A stretch of 64,000 bases of DNA from NCBI RefSeq assembly GCF_025133575.1, contig NZ_CP104011.1, positions 3,170,965 to 3,234,964 of the forward strand. Reading direction: 5' to 3'. The position numbers and the translations under genes were made by a program. The stretch is from Pseudomonas sp. GCEP-101 (GTDB taxonomy: Bacteria > Pseudomonadota > Gammaproteobacteria > Pseudomonadales > Pseudomonadaceae). Below the pieces are notes generated by a model. The model was not told the DNA's origin. It saw only the letters and a program-made list of their open reading frames with translations, and searched no databases. Below are positions 8,672 through 17,886 of the stretch, piece after piece. Position 1 is the first letter of the stretch; every line of letters begins with the position of its first letter.

Positions 8672-9744
8672 CAGGCGGTCCCTCCCAGCAGGCCGTGGGC
8701 GCGGCGCAGGCGGCGCAGCACCAGCAGGATCAGCACCGCGCACAGGCCCAGCACGAGGAAGAACAGGTACTTGGGCATGAGGGTCCACCACCAGTCGAAG
8801 AACTTGGTGTAGAGGAAGATCACGAAGAAGGTCAGGCCGGTGTTCACCACGTCCGGCCATTCGCGGCGCGCGCCCAGCCAGATGGCCAGCGCCGAGACGA
8901 CGAAGCCCAGCACCTGGTAGGCGCTTTCCAGCGAACGCGGGTGGAACGGCAGGTAGCTGCTGCCGCCCCAGTTGGCCAGCACCAGCATCGGCAGGAACAG
9001 CCCGAGCAGGCCGAAGACCCGGTAGATCGCGGCGAAGCCGTCGAAGCGCTGCTGCGAGAAGAACGTTGGAACGAGGAAGATCAGCAGCGCGGCGGGGAAG
9101 AAGTTCTCCGGCCGTTCGCCCACGTCCAGCCAGTACGCGCCGCTCCAGGTGCCGACCCGCGCGGCGACGAAGGCCATCACGCAGACCAGCGCGGCGGACA
9201 GCAGCAGCCGGGCGTTGCAGGTGTAGGCCAGCAGCAGGGCGTAGGCGGCCCAGGGCAGCAGCGCCTTGTCCGAGGGCGTGATGTTGAAGATCTGCCCGAT
9301 CATCACGACGTTGAGCACGAAGCAGGCGAAGGCCAGCATGGCGCCGAGCTTGGCGAAGTAGCCCGACGCATCGCGACGTTGCAGCAGCAGGGTCAGCAGC
9401 AGGCTGATCAGCGAGGCGCCGATGAGGATGACAACCTGCACGCTTTCGCTGAACAGCCCCCAGAACTGGTAGAAGAGGAAGAACAGGCTGGCGGCCAGCG
9501 CCAGGGCGCCGAGGAAGGAGGCGATGCGCATGCCCAGGGAGAGGCGGTGGTCCTGGCTGTCGCGGTCGATGTCGAAGCGCGCGCGGTAGTCGGCGAGCAG
9601 GCGTTGCTGATGGTCGTGCAAGCGCTCGCGCTGGGCGTTGTCGAGAAGGAGGGCGCCTTCGTCGTGCAGGCGGCGCAACTCGCGGTCGAAGGCGAGGATA
9701 TCGTTGACGCGGTGCTGCGCCTGCTGGTGGCTGAGGTCGGGCAT
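8671..9744 (-). CDS. DUF2157 domain-containing membrane protein
   Basis: A 357-aa protein with a cytoplasmic N-terminal region (residues 1-70, rich in His, Arg and Glu) followed by about ten hydrophobic segments, starting with ASFLGALALAASLFFLF. This is the layout of the DUF2157 family. I start it at 9744 because AAGGACCGGTC precedes the ATG. It overlaps the DUF4824 gene by one base. Function unknown; a membrane-complex role with DUF4824 is an inference from coupling. Confidence 0.82.
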   Translation of the reverse strand: MPDLSHQQAQHRVNDILAFDRELRRLHDEGALLLDNAQRERLHDHQQRLLADYRARFDIDRDSQDHRLSLGMRIASFLGALALAASLFFLFYQFWGLFSESVQVVILIGASLISLLLTLLLQRRDASGYFAKLGAMLAFACFVLNVVMIGQIFNITPSDKALLPWAAYALLLAYTCNARLLLSAALVCVMAFVAARVGTWSGAYWLDVGERPENFFPAALLIFLVPTFFSQQRFDGFAAIYRVFGLLGLFLPMLVLANWGGSSYLPFHPRSLESAYQVLGFVVSALAIWLGARREWPDVVNTGLTFFVIFLYTKFFDWWWTLMPKYLFFLVLGLCAVLILLVLRRLRRAHGLLGGTA

Positions 9745-10148
9745 GACCGGTCCTTGCGGCGGATGATGCTTGAACTCTAGCTGCCGGCGGGGCGCGGTTC
9801 CATGGGCAGCTTCGCAGCGCGCATGACGCGTGGCGTCATACGCCGTCGCGGGCATGGCCCGCTCCTACCGGGAAACTCCTGCGCTGGGGCATCCCTCCCC
9901 CCGCCCTGCCGGCGCGCCCCGCTTCGAAGGGAGAGGGAGCAGCCCGTGCCGGCTGACGCCGCAGTTCCACCGGTGCCGATCCAGCCTCCTCTCCCTTCAG
10001 GGAGAGGGTTAGGGAGAGGGCCGGCCCCCTGTCACGGACGTTCAGACAAAGACAGTTGCCCCTGCGCATGGATCGGTTTTAGGAGCGTCGTCGAGGCGTA
10101 GGGCGAATAACCTGGAACAGGCTATCCGCCCTACGAAATTCCGCACGA
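9745..10148. repeat. Intergenic repeat block (REP, CTCTCCC-type and GTAGGGCG hairpin)
   Basis: No gene is visible here. The block holds a REP half element (CGGGCATGGCCCGCTCCTAC at about 9851-9870) and a CTCTCCC-type inverted element at about 9990-10021. A third hairpin lies at 10097-10135, with arms CGTAGGGCG and CGCCCTACG. The last hairpin is 13 bases beyond the allophanate hydrolase stop and may form the 3' end of the guanidine operon transcript. Confidence 0.7.
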
Positions 10149-11957
10149 TCAGGTGCGGCTTGCCAGCCACGCGCGCCAGCCGCCGAAGCGGCTGATGTCC
10201 TCGGCGCCGTCCAGGCCCCAGGCGTCGCAGATGAAGCCGGTTTCCCAGCTGCCGTCTTCCAGTTGCACCTTGCCCAGCCCCAGCGGCGCGGGGATGCCGG
10301 TGAGGAAGGAGCCCAGCTCGGCGCTGGGCAGCTCCCAGACTTCCACCTCGATGGCCACGCCACCCTCGGCTACCCGCAACATGCCGGGGCGCAGCGGCGG
10401 GCCGCCGGCCAGCGCATAGAGCTTGTAGGCCGGGGCGCTTTGGGTGGCGCGCAGCAGGCGCGCGCCGCGCTGGCGCAGTTGCCCGTTCAGCGCCAGGCCA
10501 TCCAGGTGCGCGCCGCACACCACCAGGCGCGCGCGGTCGTTGCGCGCGGCGTTGGCGGAGGACGCCGGTGCGATGGCATTGCCGCCGGTGAGCGGCAGGT
10601 TGTGCTGGCGCTGCAGGGCGTCGGCCAGGCCCAGCAGGTACTGGTCGGTGAAGGCGCGGCCGAACAGCGTCACGCCCCAGGGCAGGCCGTTGCCCATGAG
10701 GGCGCTGGGCACGGCGACGGCGGCGTAGTCCAACAGGTTCATGAAGTTGGTGTAGTAGCCCAGGTCGGAATTGCGCTTCACCGGTTCGGCGTGCAGCTCG
10801 TCCAGGGTCACCGGCCGGCCGATGGTGGGGGTGAGCACGCAGTCGAGGTCGGCGAGGAGCGCGTCGCACTGCGCCTTGAGTTCCTGCAGCCGGTACTGCG
10901 CGCGGAAGGCCTGCACGGCCGTGGCGCCGGGCGCCTTGGCCAGCACGTCGCGGATCACCGGCAGCACGGCCAGCGGGTCGCGCTCGATCAGCTCGCCCGC
11001 CACGCTGTAGCGCTCGGCCACCCAGGGGCCTTCGTAGAGCAGGCGCGCGGCTTCGAGGAAGGGCGCGAAGTCGATCTCCCGCGGCTCGCCGCCGAGTGCC
11101 TTGAGCTGGTCGAGGGCATCGGTGAACAGCACCGGGCCTTCATGGCAGCCGAAGAATTCCAGCTGGTCGGCGCGCGGCACGCCGAAGCGGAAGGGCCGGG
11201 GCGCACCGAAGGCGCCGGCGTCGTTCCAGGCCGGATTGGCGCGGCTGTAGCCGTCCTTCGGGTCGAGCCGGGCGGTGAGGGCGAGCAGCTCGCTGGCCTC
11301 GGCGGCGCTGGCGGTGAAGTAGGTGATGCAGTCCAGGGTGCGGCAGGCCGGCACCAGGCCGGTGTTGGACAGCAGGCCCTTGCTCGGCTTGAGCCCCAGC
11401 AGGCCGTTGAGCGCCGCCGGCACACGGCCGGAGCCGGCGGTGTCGGTGCCCAGGGCGAAGCTCGCCACGCCCAGCGCCACGGCCAGCGAGGAGCCGGCGC
11501 TGGAGCCGCCCGACGGGTACTCGGGCAGCACGCTGTTGCGGCATTCGCCGTAGGGCGAGCGGGTGCCGTTGAGGCCGGTGGCGAACTGGTCGAGGTTGGT
11601 CTTGCCCAGCGGGATGGCGCCCAGGTCGATCAGTTGCTGCACCAGGGTTGCGGAGGTTTCCGGCGTGTAGGCGAAGGCCGGGCAGGCGGCCGTGGTGGGG
11701 ATGCCGGCGAGGTCGATGTTGTCCTTGATGGCGAAGGGGATGCCGTAGAGCGGCAGCGCCTCGGGGGAGGTTTTCTCCAGCGCGGCGAGGTAGGGCTCCA
11801 GTTCTTCCAGGCTCAACAGGTGGATGAACAGGTGGTAGTCGGGGTTCAGCGCGGCGGCTTTGGCGCGCAGCTCGGCGATCAACTGGCGCGGCGTGGCGCG
11901 GCCTTCGCGATAGGCGGCGTGCAGGGTGGCGAGGCGGAGGTCGAAGGTGGTGGGCAT
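10149..11957 (-). CDS. atzF: Allophanate hydrolase
   Basis: A 602-aa amidase-signature enzyme that hydrolyses allophanate to ammonia and CO2 (EC 3.5.1.54). The N-terminal amidase domain shows the Ser-Ser-Lys triad region: the Lys in IPFAIKDNIDLAG, the cis-Ser in PSGGSSAGSS and the nucleophile in DTAGSGRVPAA. The C-terminal domain of about 150 residues (ending DISRFGGWRAWLASRT) is the extra domain typical of allophanate hydrolases. It is the last gene of the operon led by the guanidine riboswitch and sits 430 bases after the carboxylase gene; the gap is filled with repeats. Its substrate would come from carboxyguanidine deimination or directly from urea carboxylation. Confidence 0.93.
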   Translation of the reverse strand: MPTTFDLRLATLHAAYREGRATPRQLIAELRAKAAALNPDYHLFIHLLSLEELEPYLAALEKTSPEALPLYGIPFAIKDNIDLAGIPTTAACPAFAYTPETSATLVQQLIDLGAIPLGKTNLDQFATGLNGTRSPYGECRNSVLPEYPSGGSSAGSSLAVALGVASFALGTDTAGSGRVPAALNGLLGLKPSKGLLSNTGLVPACRTLDCITYFTASAAEASELLALTARLDPKDGYSRANPAWNDAGAFGAPRPFRFGVPRADQLEFFGCHEGPVLFTDALDQLKALGGEPREIDFAPFLEAARLLYEGPWVAERYSVAGELIERDPLAVLPVIRDVLAKAPGATAVQAFRAQYRLQELKAQCDALLADLDCVLTPTIGRPVTLDELHAEPVKRNSDLGYYTNFMNLLDYAAVAVPSALMGNGLPWGVTLFGRAFTDQYLLGLADALQRQHNLPLTGGNAIAPASSANAARNDRARLVVCGAHLDGLALNGQLRQRGARLLRATQSAPAYKLYALAGGPPLRPGMLRVAEGGVAIEVEVWELPSAELGSFLTGIPAPLGLGKVQLEDGSWETGFICDAWGLDGAEDISRFGGWRAWLASRT

Positions 11958-12387
11958 GGTTGGAGGTCCTTTGATCCTGTCAATTCTTCACTCGGATTGC
12001 CCTCACCCCAGCCCTCTCCCGGAGGGAGAGGGGGCAGAGCAGTCCGGCGCGGTGTCTGTTTCCAAGCACGACCCACCCGTCGGTGTGTCGTGGTTTCGGG
12101 TTCCTGTGCTGGGCGGATACCCTCTCCCCGGCCCTCTCCCTGAGGGGAGAGGGGGAAGAGCAGGCTGGCGCGGTGTCGGGTTCAAACCACGGACAGGCCG
12201 TGGTTGCAGATGAATCGAACGTTCTCCCCGCTTCGGCGGCCTCTCGCTGAAGGAAGAGCGGTCCGGCGCGAGGTCTGCCGATGAGTTTTCAGGATGACTC
12301 GGAAGTTGCCTCTCGCACCGAACGGCTCCCTCTCCCGCTTGCGGGAGAGGGCGGGGGAGAGGGGCTCTTGGCTCTGCGCGGACCTGC
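11958..12387. repeat. CTCTCCC-type repeat cluster between atzF and the carboxylase gene
   Basis: Three inverted elements of the CCCTCTCCC...GGGAGAGGG type lie at about 12012-12032, 12132-12153 and 12328-12351. Two have the usual flank CCTCACCCCAG or TACCCTCTCCCCGG. No gene is supported in this 430-base gap, although it separates two genes of one pathway that are usually closely spaced. Confidence 0.8.
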
Positions 12388-15300
12388 TCACGCCTCCTCC
12401 ATCACCACCACCCGCTGCCCGGCGCGCACCGGCGAGCCGGGCTGTACGCGCACCTCGCGGACCACGCCGTCGCGCGGGGCGGTGAGGGGGATTTCCATCT
12501 TCATCGACTCGAGGATCACCAGGATGTCCCCGGCCTTCACGCTGGCGCCGGCTTCCACCTGCACCTGCCAGAGGTTGCCGGCGATGTGGCTCTCCACCGC
12601 ATGCTGGCCGGCGCCGAGCGGGGCGTCCTCGCCGCTGTCGACGGCCGCTTCCTCGCTCTCGAAGTGCGCCTGGCCGGAGGCGATCCAGCGTTCGCGCTCG
12701 GCATCGAAGGCGGCGCGCTGATGGCGGCGGAAGGCGGCGATGCTCTCGGCCTCCTCGGCGAGGAACCGCTGGTAGTCGGCCAGGCGCAGTTCGCTGTGTT
12801 CGATACGCAGCGGATAGCGGCCCAGCGGGAAGTCGCGGCGGATGCGTAGCAGTTCCTCGGCCGATACCGGGTAGAACCGCACCTGGTCGAAGAAGCGCAG
12901 CAGCCAGGGCTTGCCGTCGAACGCCGCGACCTCGCGGTAGCGGTTCCACATCTGCAGGGTGCGGCCGACGAACTGGTAGCCGCCGGGGCCCTCCATGCCG
13001 TAGACGCACATGTACGCGCCGCCGATGCCCACGGAGTTTTCCGCGGTCCAGGTGCGCGCCGGGTTGTACTTGGTGGTCACCAGGCGGTGGCGCGGGTCCA
13101 GCGGCGTGGCCACCGGCGCGCCGAGGTAGACGTCGCCCAGGCCCATCACCAAGTAGCTGGCCTCGAACACAGTGCGGTACACCGCCTCCAGGTCCGGCAG
13201 CTCGTTGATGCGGCGGATGAACTCCAGGTTGCTCGGGCACCAGGGCGCATCCTTGCGCACGGTGGTCATGTACTTCTCGATGGCCAGCTGGCAGGCCGGG
13301 TCGTCCCAGGACAGCGGCAGGTGCACGATGCGCGACGGCACCTTGAGGTCCTGCGCGGCGCAGACGGCGTCCCACAGGCCGGCGACGGTGTCCAGCAGGC
13401 TGTGCAGCGGCAGGGTTTCCGGCTGGTAGTGCACCTGCAGCGAACGGATGCCGGGGGTGAGGTCGATCACGCCGGGCAGGTTCTTCGCCTCCAGTGCCTG
13501 CATCAGCGCGTGGGCGCGGAAGCGCAGGACCAGGTCCAGCTCGGGCTGGCCGATTTCCAGCAGCAGGTGGGTGTCGCCGGCCAGGCGGGCGACCAGGCGG
13601 GTGTCGTCCTGGCCGAGTTCGAGGACGATGGGGGAGGTGAGACTGGCGCTCGGGCTGCCCTCACCCTCCGCCCTCTCCCGCAAGCGGGAGAGGGGGCTGT
13701 CCGCGTGGCCGGATAGCACGGTAATCGCCGGCAGCTCCGCGCTGCCCCCTCTCCCTGTGGGAGAGGGTTGGGGTGAGGGGAAACCGGCGGCAGCGGAGTT
13801 GGGCTGATCGGTAGGAGCGAGCTTGCTCGCGAACGCATTCTGCTGGAGGTCCAGGAACTGGGCGGGTTCGCGAGCAAGCTCGCTCCTACGAAAGGCCGTG
13901 GCATGCTGTTCGCCAGCAAGGGCCAAGGCGCCGCCCTCGGTCCTGCGAAAAGCCGCCAGATTCCGGGCTTCGACGAGGGATACAGGCAGGAACCGCACCT
14001 TTTCCCCCGCCTTGAGCTGGCCGAGTTGCCAGAGGTCCGCCTCGATCACCGTCACCGGGCAGACGAAGCCGCCCAGGCTCGGCCCGTCCGGGCCGAGGAT
14101 CACCGGCATGTCGCCGGTGAAGTCCACTGCGCCGATGGCGTAGGGGTTGTCGTGGATGTTCGACGGGTGCAGGCCGGCTTCGCCGCCGCTCTCGCGTACC
14201 CATTCCGGCTTCGGCCCGATCAGGCGCACGCCGGTGCGGCTGGAGTTGAAGTGCACTTCCCAGTCGGTGGCGAAGAAGGTCTGGATGTAGGCCGGGGTGA
14301 AGTATTCCGGCGCACCGTGGGGGCCGTAGATCACCCGGATCTGCCGCACGGCCGGCAGTTCGGTGCGCAGCTCCGGCGGCAGGCTGGCGCCGTGGCTGTC
14401 GTCGACCAGTTCCGCCAGGTGCAGCACGTCGCCGGCGCGCAGGGCGCGGCCGCCGTGGCCGCCGAACTGCCCGAGGGTGAAGGTGCTCTTGCTGCCCAGG
14501 TAGTCCGGCACCTGCAGGCCGCCGCGCAGGCACAGGTAGCTGCGCGCGCCCGCGCCGCCAACGGTGCCGAGGCTGAGGGTGGAACCGGCGGCGATGAACA
14601 GCGCGGTGTCCATCGGTTGCTCGACGCCATCCAGGCTGATCGGCAGCGCCGCGCCGGTGACGGCCACCACCGCGTCGGTGTTGAAGCGCAGGGTCGGGCC
14701 GCTCATGGTGATTTCCAGCGCGGCGGCGCCTTCGGGGTTGCCCAGCAGGACATTGCCCAGGCGCAGCGCGCGATCATCCATCGGCCCGGACGGCGGCACG
14801 CCCACCGCCCAGTAGCCGAGGCGGCCGGGGTAGTCCTGCACGCTGGTCTGGGTGCCGGCGCCGAGCACCTCCACGGTCTGCGCGCGGTAGCGCAGGCCTT
14901 CCAGGCAGCGGGTCCAGGGCGAGCCGCTGGCGAAGGGCGCATCTGCGAGGATCTGCCGCAGGTAGTCGCGGTTGCATTCCACGCCGTACAACTGGCTGTC
15001 AGCGAGGGCGCGGTCGAGACCGGCGCTGGCCTGTTCGCGGATCGGCGCCCAGGCGATGAGCTTGGCGATCATCGGGTCGAAGTAGGGCGGAATCTCGCAG
15101 CCGGCCTCGACCCAGGTGTCGATGCGCAGCGCCTTGCCGTCCGCCGCCGGGAACTGCACGGCGGTGAGCAGGCCGGGGCAGGGTTGGAAGTCGCGGCCCG
15201 GGTCTTCGGCGTAGAGGCGCGCCTGGATGGCGTGGCCGCTGGGCCGCAGTGCGGCGGCCAGGTCGGCCAGGGGCGGCAGGTCGCCGGCGGCCAGCTCGAT

Positions 15301-16236
15301 CATCCAGCGCACCAGGTCGACGCCCCAGACCTGTTCGGTGACGCCGTGCTCCACCTGCAGGCGGGTGTTCACTTCGAGGAAGTAGAAGCGCTGCGCCTGG
15401 CTGTCGTAGACGAATTCCACGGTGCCGGCGCTGCGGTAGCTGACGGCTTTCGCCAGTTGGATCGCCGCCGCGCACAGGGCCTCGGCCATGCCGGCGGGCA
15501 GGTTGGGCGCCGGGGTTTCTTCCAGCACCTTCTGGTTGCGCCGCTGCACCGAGCAGTCGCGCACGCCGAGGGCGATGACCTCGCCCTGGCCGTCGCCGAA
15601 CACCTGCACCTCCAGGTGACGCGCGCGCTGGATGTACTTCTCGATGAACACGCCGGAGTCGCTGAAGTTGTTCTGCCCCAGGCGCTTCACCGCATCGAAG
15701 GCGTCGCGCAGCTCGTCTGCCGAGCGGCACACGCGCATGCCGATGCCGCCGCCGCCGGCCGTGCTCTTGAGCATCACCGGGTAGCCGACCTGTTCGCCGG
15801 CGCGCAGGGCGGCGTCGAGGTCTTCCAGCAGGTCGGTGCCTTCGAGCATCGGCACGCCCTGCTCGCGGGCCAGGGCGCGGGCGGTGTGCTTGAGGCCGAA
15901 CAGGCGCAGCTGTTCCGGCGTCGGCCCGACGAAGGCGATGCCGGCGGCTTCGCAGGCTTCGGCGAAGGCGGCGTTCTCGGAGAGGAAGCCGTAGCCGGGA
16001 TGGATCGCCTGAGCGCCGCTGTCGCGGGCCGCCGCGAGGATTTTCTCCACCACCAGGTAGGTGCTGGACGCCGGGCCATCGCCGAGGCTGATGGCCTGGT
16101 CGGCCTGCTGGATGTGCAGGCTGGCGGCGTCGGCTTCGGAGTAGACGGCCACGCCGCCGATGCGCAACTCGCGAAGAGTACGCAGGATGCGGCAGGCGAT
16201 GGCGCCGCGGTTGGCGATGAGCAGTTTGTCGAACAT
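12388..16236 (-). CDS. Urea/guanidine carboxylase (biotin-dependent), with in-frame repeat insertion
   Basis: A 1282-aa biotin-dependent carboxylase. The biotin carboxylase half (about 1-450) starts MFDKLLIANRGAIACRILR and has the ATP-grasp loop TAGGGGIGM. A KipA/AHS2-like domain (about 465-770) and a KipI/AHS1-like domain (about 870-1090) form the carboxyltransferase. The biotinyl domain is at the end with the acceptor Lys in ESMKME. Family enzymes carboxylate urea or guanidine using ATP and bicarbonate. The riboswitch and the two DUF1989 genes favour guanidine here. Odd feature: residues about 770-868 are encoded by a block of REP and CTCTCCC repeats (reading FRRSELARE, NAFASKLAPT, SPQPSPTGRGG) where homologues have a short linker. 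The frame stays open, so the protein may still work. Confidence 0.9.
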   Translation of the reverse strand: MFDKLLIANRGAIACRILRTLRELRIGGVAVYSEADAASLHIQQADQAISLGDGPASSTYLVVEKILAAARDSGAQAIHPGYGFLSENAAFAEACEAAGIAFVGPTPEQLRLFGLKHTARALAREQGVPMLEGTDLLEDLDAALRAGEQVGYPVMLKSTAGGGGIGMRVCRSADELRDAFDAVKRLGQNNFSDSGVFIEKYIQRARHLEVQVFGDGQGEVIALGVRDCSVQRRNQKVLEETPAPNLPAGMAEALCAAAIQLAKAVSYRSAGTVEFVYDSQAQRFYFLEVNTRLQVEHGVTEQVWGVDLVRWMIELAAGDLPPLADLAAALRPSGHAIQARLYAEDPGRDFQPCPGLLTAVQFPAADGKALRIDTWVEAGCEIPPYFDPMIAKLIAWAPIREQASAGLDRALADSQLYGVECNRDYLRQILADAPFASGSPWTRCLEGLRYRAQTVEVLGAGTQTSVQDYPGRLGYWAVGVPPSGPMDDRALRLGNVLLGNPEGAAALEITMSGPTLRFNTDAVVAVTGAALPISLDGVEQPMDTALFIAAGSTLSLGTVGGAGARSYLCLRGGLQVPDYLGSKSTFTLGQFGGHGGRALRAGDVLHLAELVDDSHGASLPPELRTELPAVRQIRVIYGPHGAPEYFTPAYIQTFFATDWEVHFNSSRTGVRLIGPKPEWVRESGGEAGLHPSNIHDNPYAIGAVDFTGDMPVILGPDGPSLGGFVCPVTVIEADLWQLGQLKAGEKVRFLPVSLVEARNLAAFRRTEGGALALAGEQHATAFRRSELAREPAQFLDLQQNAFASKLAPTDQPNSAAAGFPSPQPSPTGRGGSAELPAITVLSGHADSPLSRLRERAEGEGSPSASLTSPIVLELGQDDTRLVARLAGDTHLLLEIGQPELDLVLRFRAHALMQALEAKNLPGVIDLTPGIRSLQVHYQPETLPLHSLLDTVAGLWDAVCAAQDLKVPSRIVHLPLSWDDPACQLAIEKYMTTVRKDAPWCPSNLEFIRRINELPDLEAVYRTVFEASYLVMGLGDVYLGAPVATPLDPRHRLVTTKYNPARTWTAENSVGIGGAYMCVYGMEGPGGYQFVGRTLQMWNRYREVAAFDGKPWLLRFFDQVRFYPVSAEELLRIRRDFPLGRYPLRIEHSELRLADYQRFLAEEAESIAAFRRHQRAAFDAERERWIASGQAHFESEEAAVDSGEDAPLGAGQHAVESHIAGNLWQVQVEAGASVKAGDILVILESMKMEIPLTAPRDGVVREVRVQPGSPVRAGQRVVVMEEA
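13655..13955. repeat. REP and CTCTCCC repeats inserted inside the carboxylase gene
   Basis: Within the coding frame are two CTCTCCC-type elements (about 13671-13694 and 13747-13768) and an inverted REP pair (13811-13834 and 13866-13889). A further REP-like fragment lies at about 13912-13955 (AAGGCGCCGCCCTCGGTCCT). All are elements otherwise seen between genes in this window. They fall at the junction between the AHS2-like and AHS1-like domains and keep the reading frame. Confidence 0.88.
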
Positions 16237-16319
16237 GAGGGCGTCCCCATGGGGTGGCGGGCCGTCCCGCCGTCATTCGGTGCGCGCCACGGTCGTCCGT
16301 GGCGCAGAAGCTTTGGCTT

Positions 16320-16401
16320 TTCTGTAGGAGCGAGCTTGCTCGCGAAACCGCTTAGCGCCGGCGTGTCAGGGGATCTTGTTCGCGAGCAAGCTCGCTCCTA
16401 C
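16320..16401. repeat. Inverted REP pair
   Basis: GTAGGAGCGAGCTTGCTCGC at 16324 and its inverse ending GCTCGCTCCTAC at 16401 lie in the 273-base gap between the DUF1989 gene and the carboxylase gene. The rest of the gap (16402-16509) shows no gene. Confidence 0.85.
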
Positions 16402-16509
16402 ATGAAGAGCCGCACAGCGTCGGGCTGCACTGGGCACTGCGGCTCTGGCCAAGGAGGAAGAGCCAGCGCCGCAACGCGTGCAGCTTTCCGCTTGCCGCTT
16501 GTGGCTGCT

Positions 16510-17145
16510 TCAGTCCCATACCAGCAGCTCCGCCGGGGTCGGGTTCCAGCCGTTGCAGGGGTTGTTGAGCTGCGGGCAGTTGGAGATCAGGACGATGACG
16601 TCCATGTGCGCGAGCAGCTCGACGTACTTGCCGGCGCCGGAGATGCCGTCCTCGAAGGTCAGGCCGCCTTCGGCGGTGACCGGCACGTTCATGAAGAAGT
16701 TGATGTTGTGGCTGATGTCGGCCTTGGTCAGGCGGCCGTCGTGCAGGCTGGCGCGCAGGAAGTTGTCGCGGCAGCTGTGCATGTAGCGCTTGTCCAGGGC
16801 GTAGCGCACGGTGTTGCTTTCCTGGGCGCAGGCGCCGCCGAGGGTGTCGTGACGGCCGCAGGTGTCGGCGGTGATGGTCAGCATCGGGTTGCCGAGGTTG
16901 GACCAGAGCACGCTGCCGGCGCTGAGGTAGACCTGCCCCTGCTTGCGCAGGGTGCGCTGCACGTCGTAGCGCTCGCGCGGGTTGGCGGCGCTGAAGAACA
17001 GCGTGTCCACCGCCTGGTTGCCCTCCAGGTCGAGGATGCGCAGGGTCTGCCCGGCTTTCAGTTCGGTGAGGCTGGGTTCGCCGGCCGGGATCAGGGTGCG
17101 TGAGACGCAGGCTTCGAGGTGTTTGTCGCTGGGGACGATGGGCAT
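16510..17145 (-). CDS. DUF1989 protein, predicted carboxyguanidine deiminase subunit
   Basis: A 211-aa member of the urea-carboxylase-associated (DUF1989) family. It contains ITADTCGRHDTLGGAC, the conserved Cys/His segment shared with its neighbour, and ends in a region with NCPQLNNPCNGWNPTP. AAGGAGCGCGAGC precedes the ATG at 17145, fixing the start. Published work on guanidine-degrading bacteria shows that two such proteins form a heteromeric carboxyguanidine deiminase (CgdAB) that yields allophanate. I cannot say which of the two genes here is CgdA. It lies 11 bases after the second DUF1989 gene in the operon. Confidence 0.88.
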   Translation of the reverse strand: MPIVPSDKHLEACVSRTLIPAGEPSLTELKAGQTLRILDLEGNQAVDTLFFSAANPRERYDVQRTLRKQGQVYLSAGSVLWSNLGNPMLTITADTCGRHDTLGGACAQESNTVRYALDKRYMHSCRDNFLRASLHDGRLTKADISHNINFFMNVPVTAEGGLTFEDGISGAGKYVELLAHMDVIVLISNCPQLNNPCNGWNPTPAELLVWD

Positions 17146-17156
17146 GCTCGCGCTCC

Positions 17157-17876
17157 TTACAGATACTGGCGTTCGGTGTTGTGGAAGCCGCGGCCGTTCT
17201 CCGCGCGCGAGGTGCGGCAGAGCACGCTGATGCCGTCGGACGCGACCTGCTGCCAGGTCAGGCCGATGGGCTTGGGAGCGTACTGCGGGTTCGGGTCCAG
17301 CGGGTGCTGCAGGGCGGTGAGCACGACGAGGGTGTCCATCGGCGCGTAGAGCTCGACATGGTCGCCGGCTGTCGAGTTGCCCTGGGCGAAGCGCAAGCAG
17401 CCGTCGGCGTCCACGTCCACGCGGCTGAACAGGTTCAGGCACATCAGCAGGTCCTGCAGGCGCATGTCCCACTTGCCCATTTCCACCAGCAGGTTGTCCA
17501 CGCCGTTGCGGTGGAAGCCGTTGCGCAGTTCCTGGTAGCGTCCCGCGCCGTATTTCTCCTGCACCTCGGCGGCATTCAGCACGCCGCCGAAGCTGTCGTG
17601 CCAGCCGCAGCTGTCGGCGGTGATGGCGGCCAGCACGCGGCCCATGTCCGAGTACAGGCAGTGGCCGGCGGTGAGCTTGGCGGTGTGCTGGCACTTGAGG
17701 CTGTCGGGCAGGTTCAGCCGCTCGCTTTTCTCGGCGGCATTGAACAGCAGCAGGCTGACGTTGCCGCCGCCTTCGATGTCGGTCAGGCGCAGCAGCTGGC
17801 CGCGCTTGAGGACGAAGGAGGTGTGGCCGCCGCCGGGGACGGTTTCTTCGTAAAGGGTGGTGCGCAGGTCGTTCAT
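17157..17876 (-). CDS. DUF1989 protein, predicted carboxyguanidine deiminase partner subunit
   Basis: A 239-aa paralogue of the adjacent 211-aa protein. Shared blocks are RGQLLRLTDIEGGGNVSLL (compare LDLEGNQAVDTLFF) and ITADSCGWHDSFGG (compare ITADTCGRHDTLGG). The start at 17876 gives MNDLRTTLYEETVPGGGH, a typical family N terminus. It follows the ABC transporter ATPase gene by 10 bases and precedes the other subunit by 11, so the two are probably made in equal amounts for a heteromer. Role in carboxyguanidine deimination is inferred from family knowledge and the upstream guanidine riboswitch. Confidence 0.88.
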   Translation of the reverse strand: MNDLRTTLYEETVPGGGHTSFVLKRGQLLRLTDIEGGGNVSLLLFNAAEKSERLNLPDSLKCQHTAKLTAGHCLYSDMGRVLAAITADSCGWHDSFGGVLNAAEVQEKYGAGRYQELRNGFHRNGVDNLLVEMGKWDMRLQDLLMCLNLFSRVDVDADGCLRFAQGNSTAGDHVELYAPMDTLVVLTALQHPLDPNPQYAPKPIGLTWQQVASDGISVLCRTSRAENGRGFHNTERQYL

Positions 17877-17886
17877 GTCGGGTTCC

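Noticed and set aside
13903..17103. A 1066-codon plus-strand frame opposite the carboxylase and DUF1989 genes
   Set aside because: It is a G/C-driven antisense frame to well-supported genes, with no recognisable domain or ribosome site.
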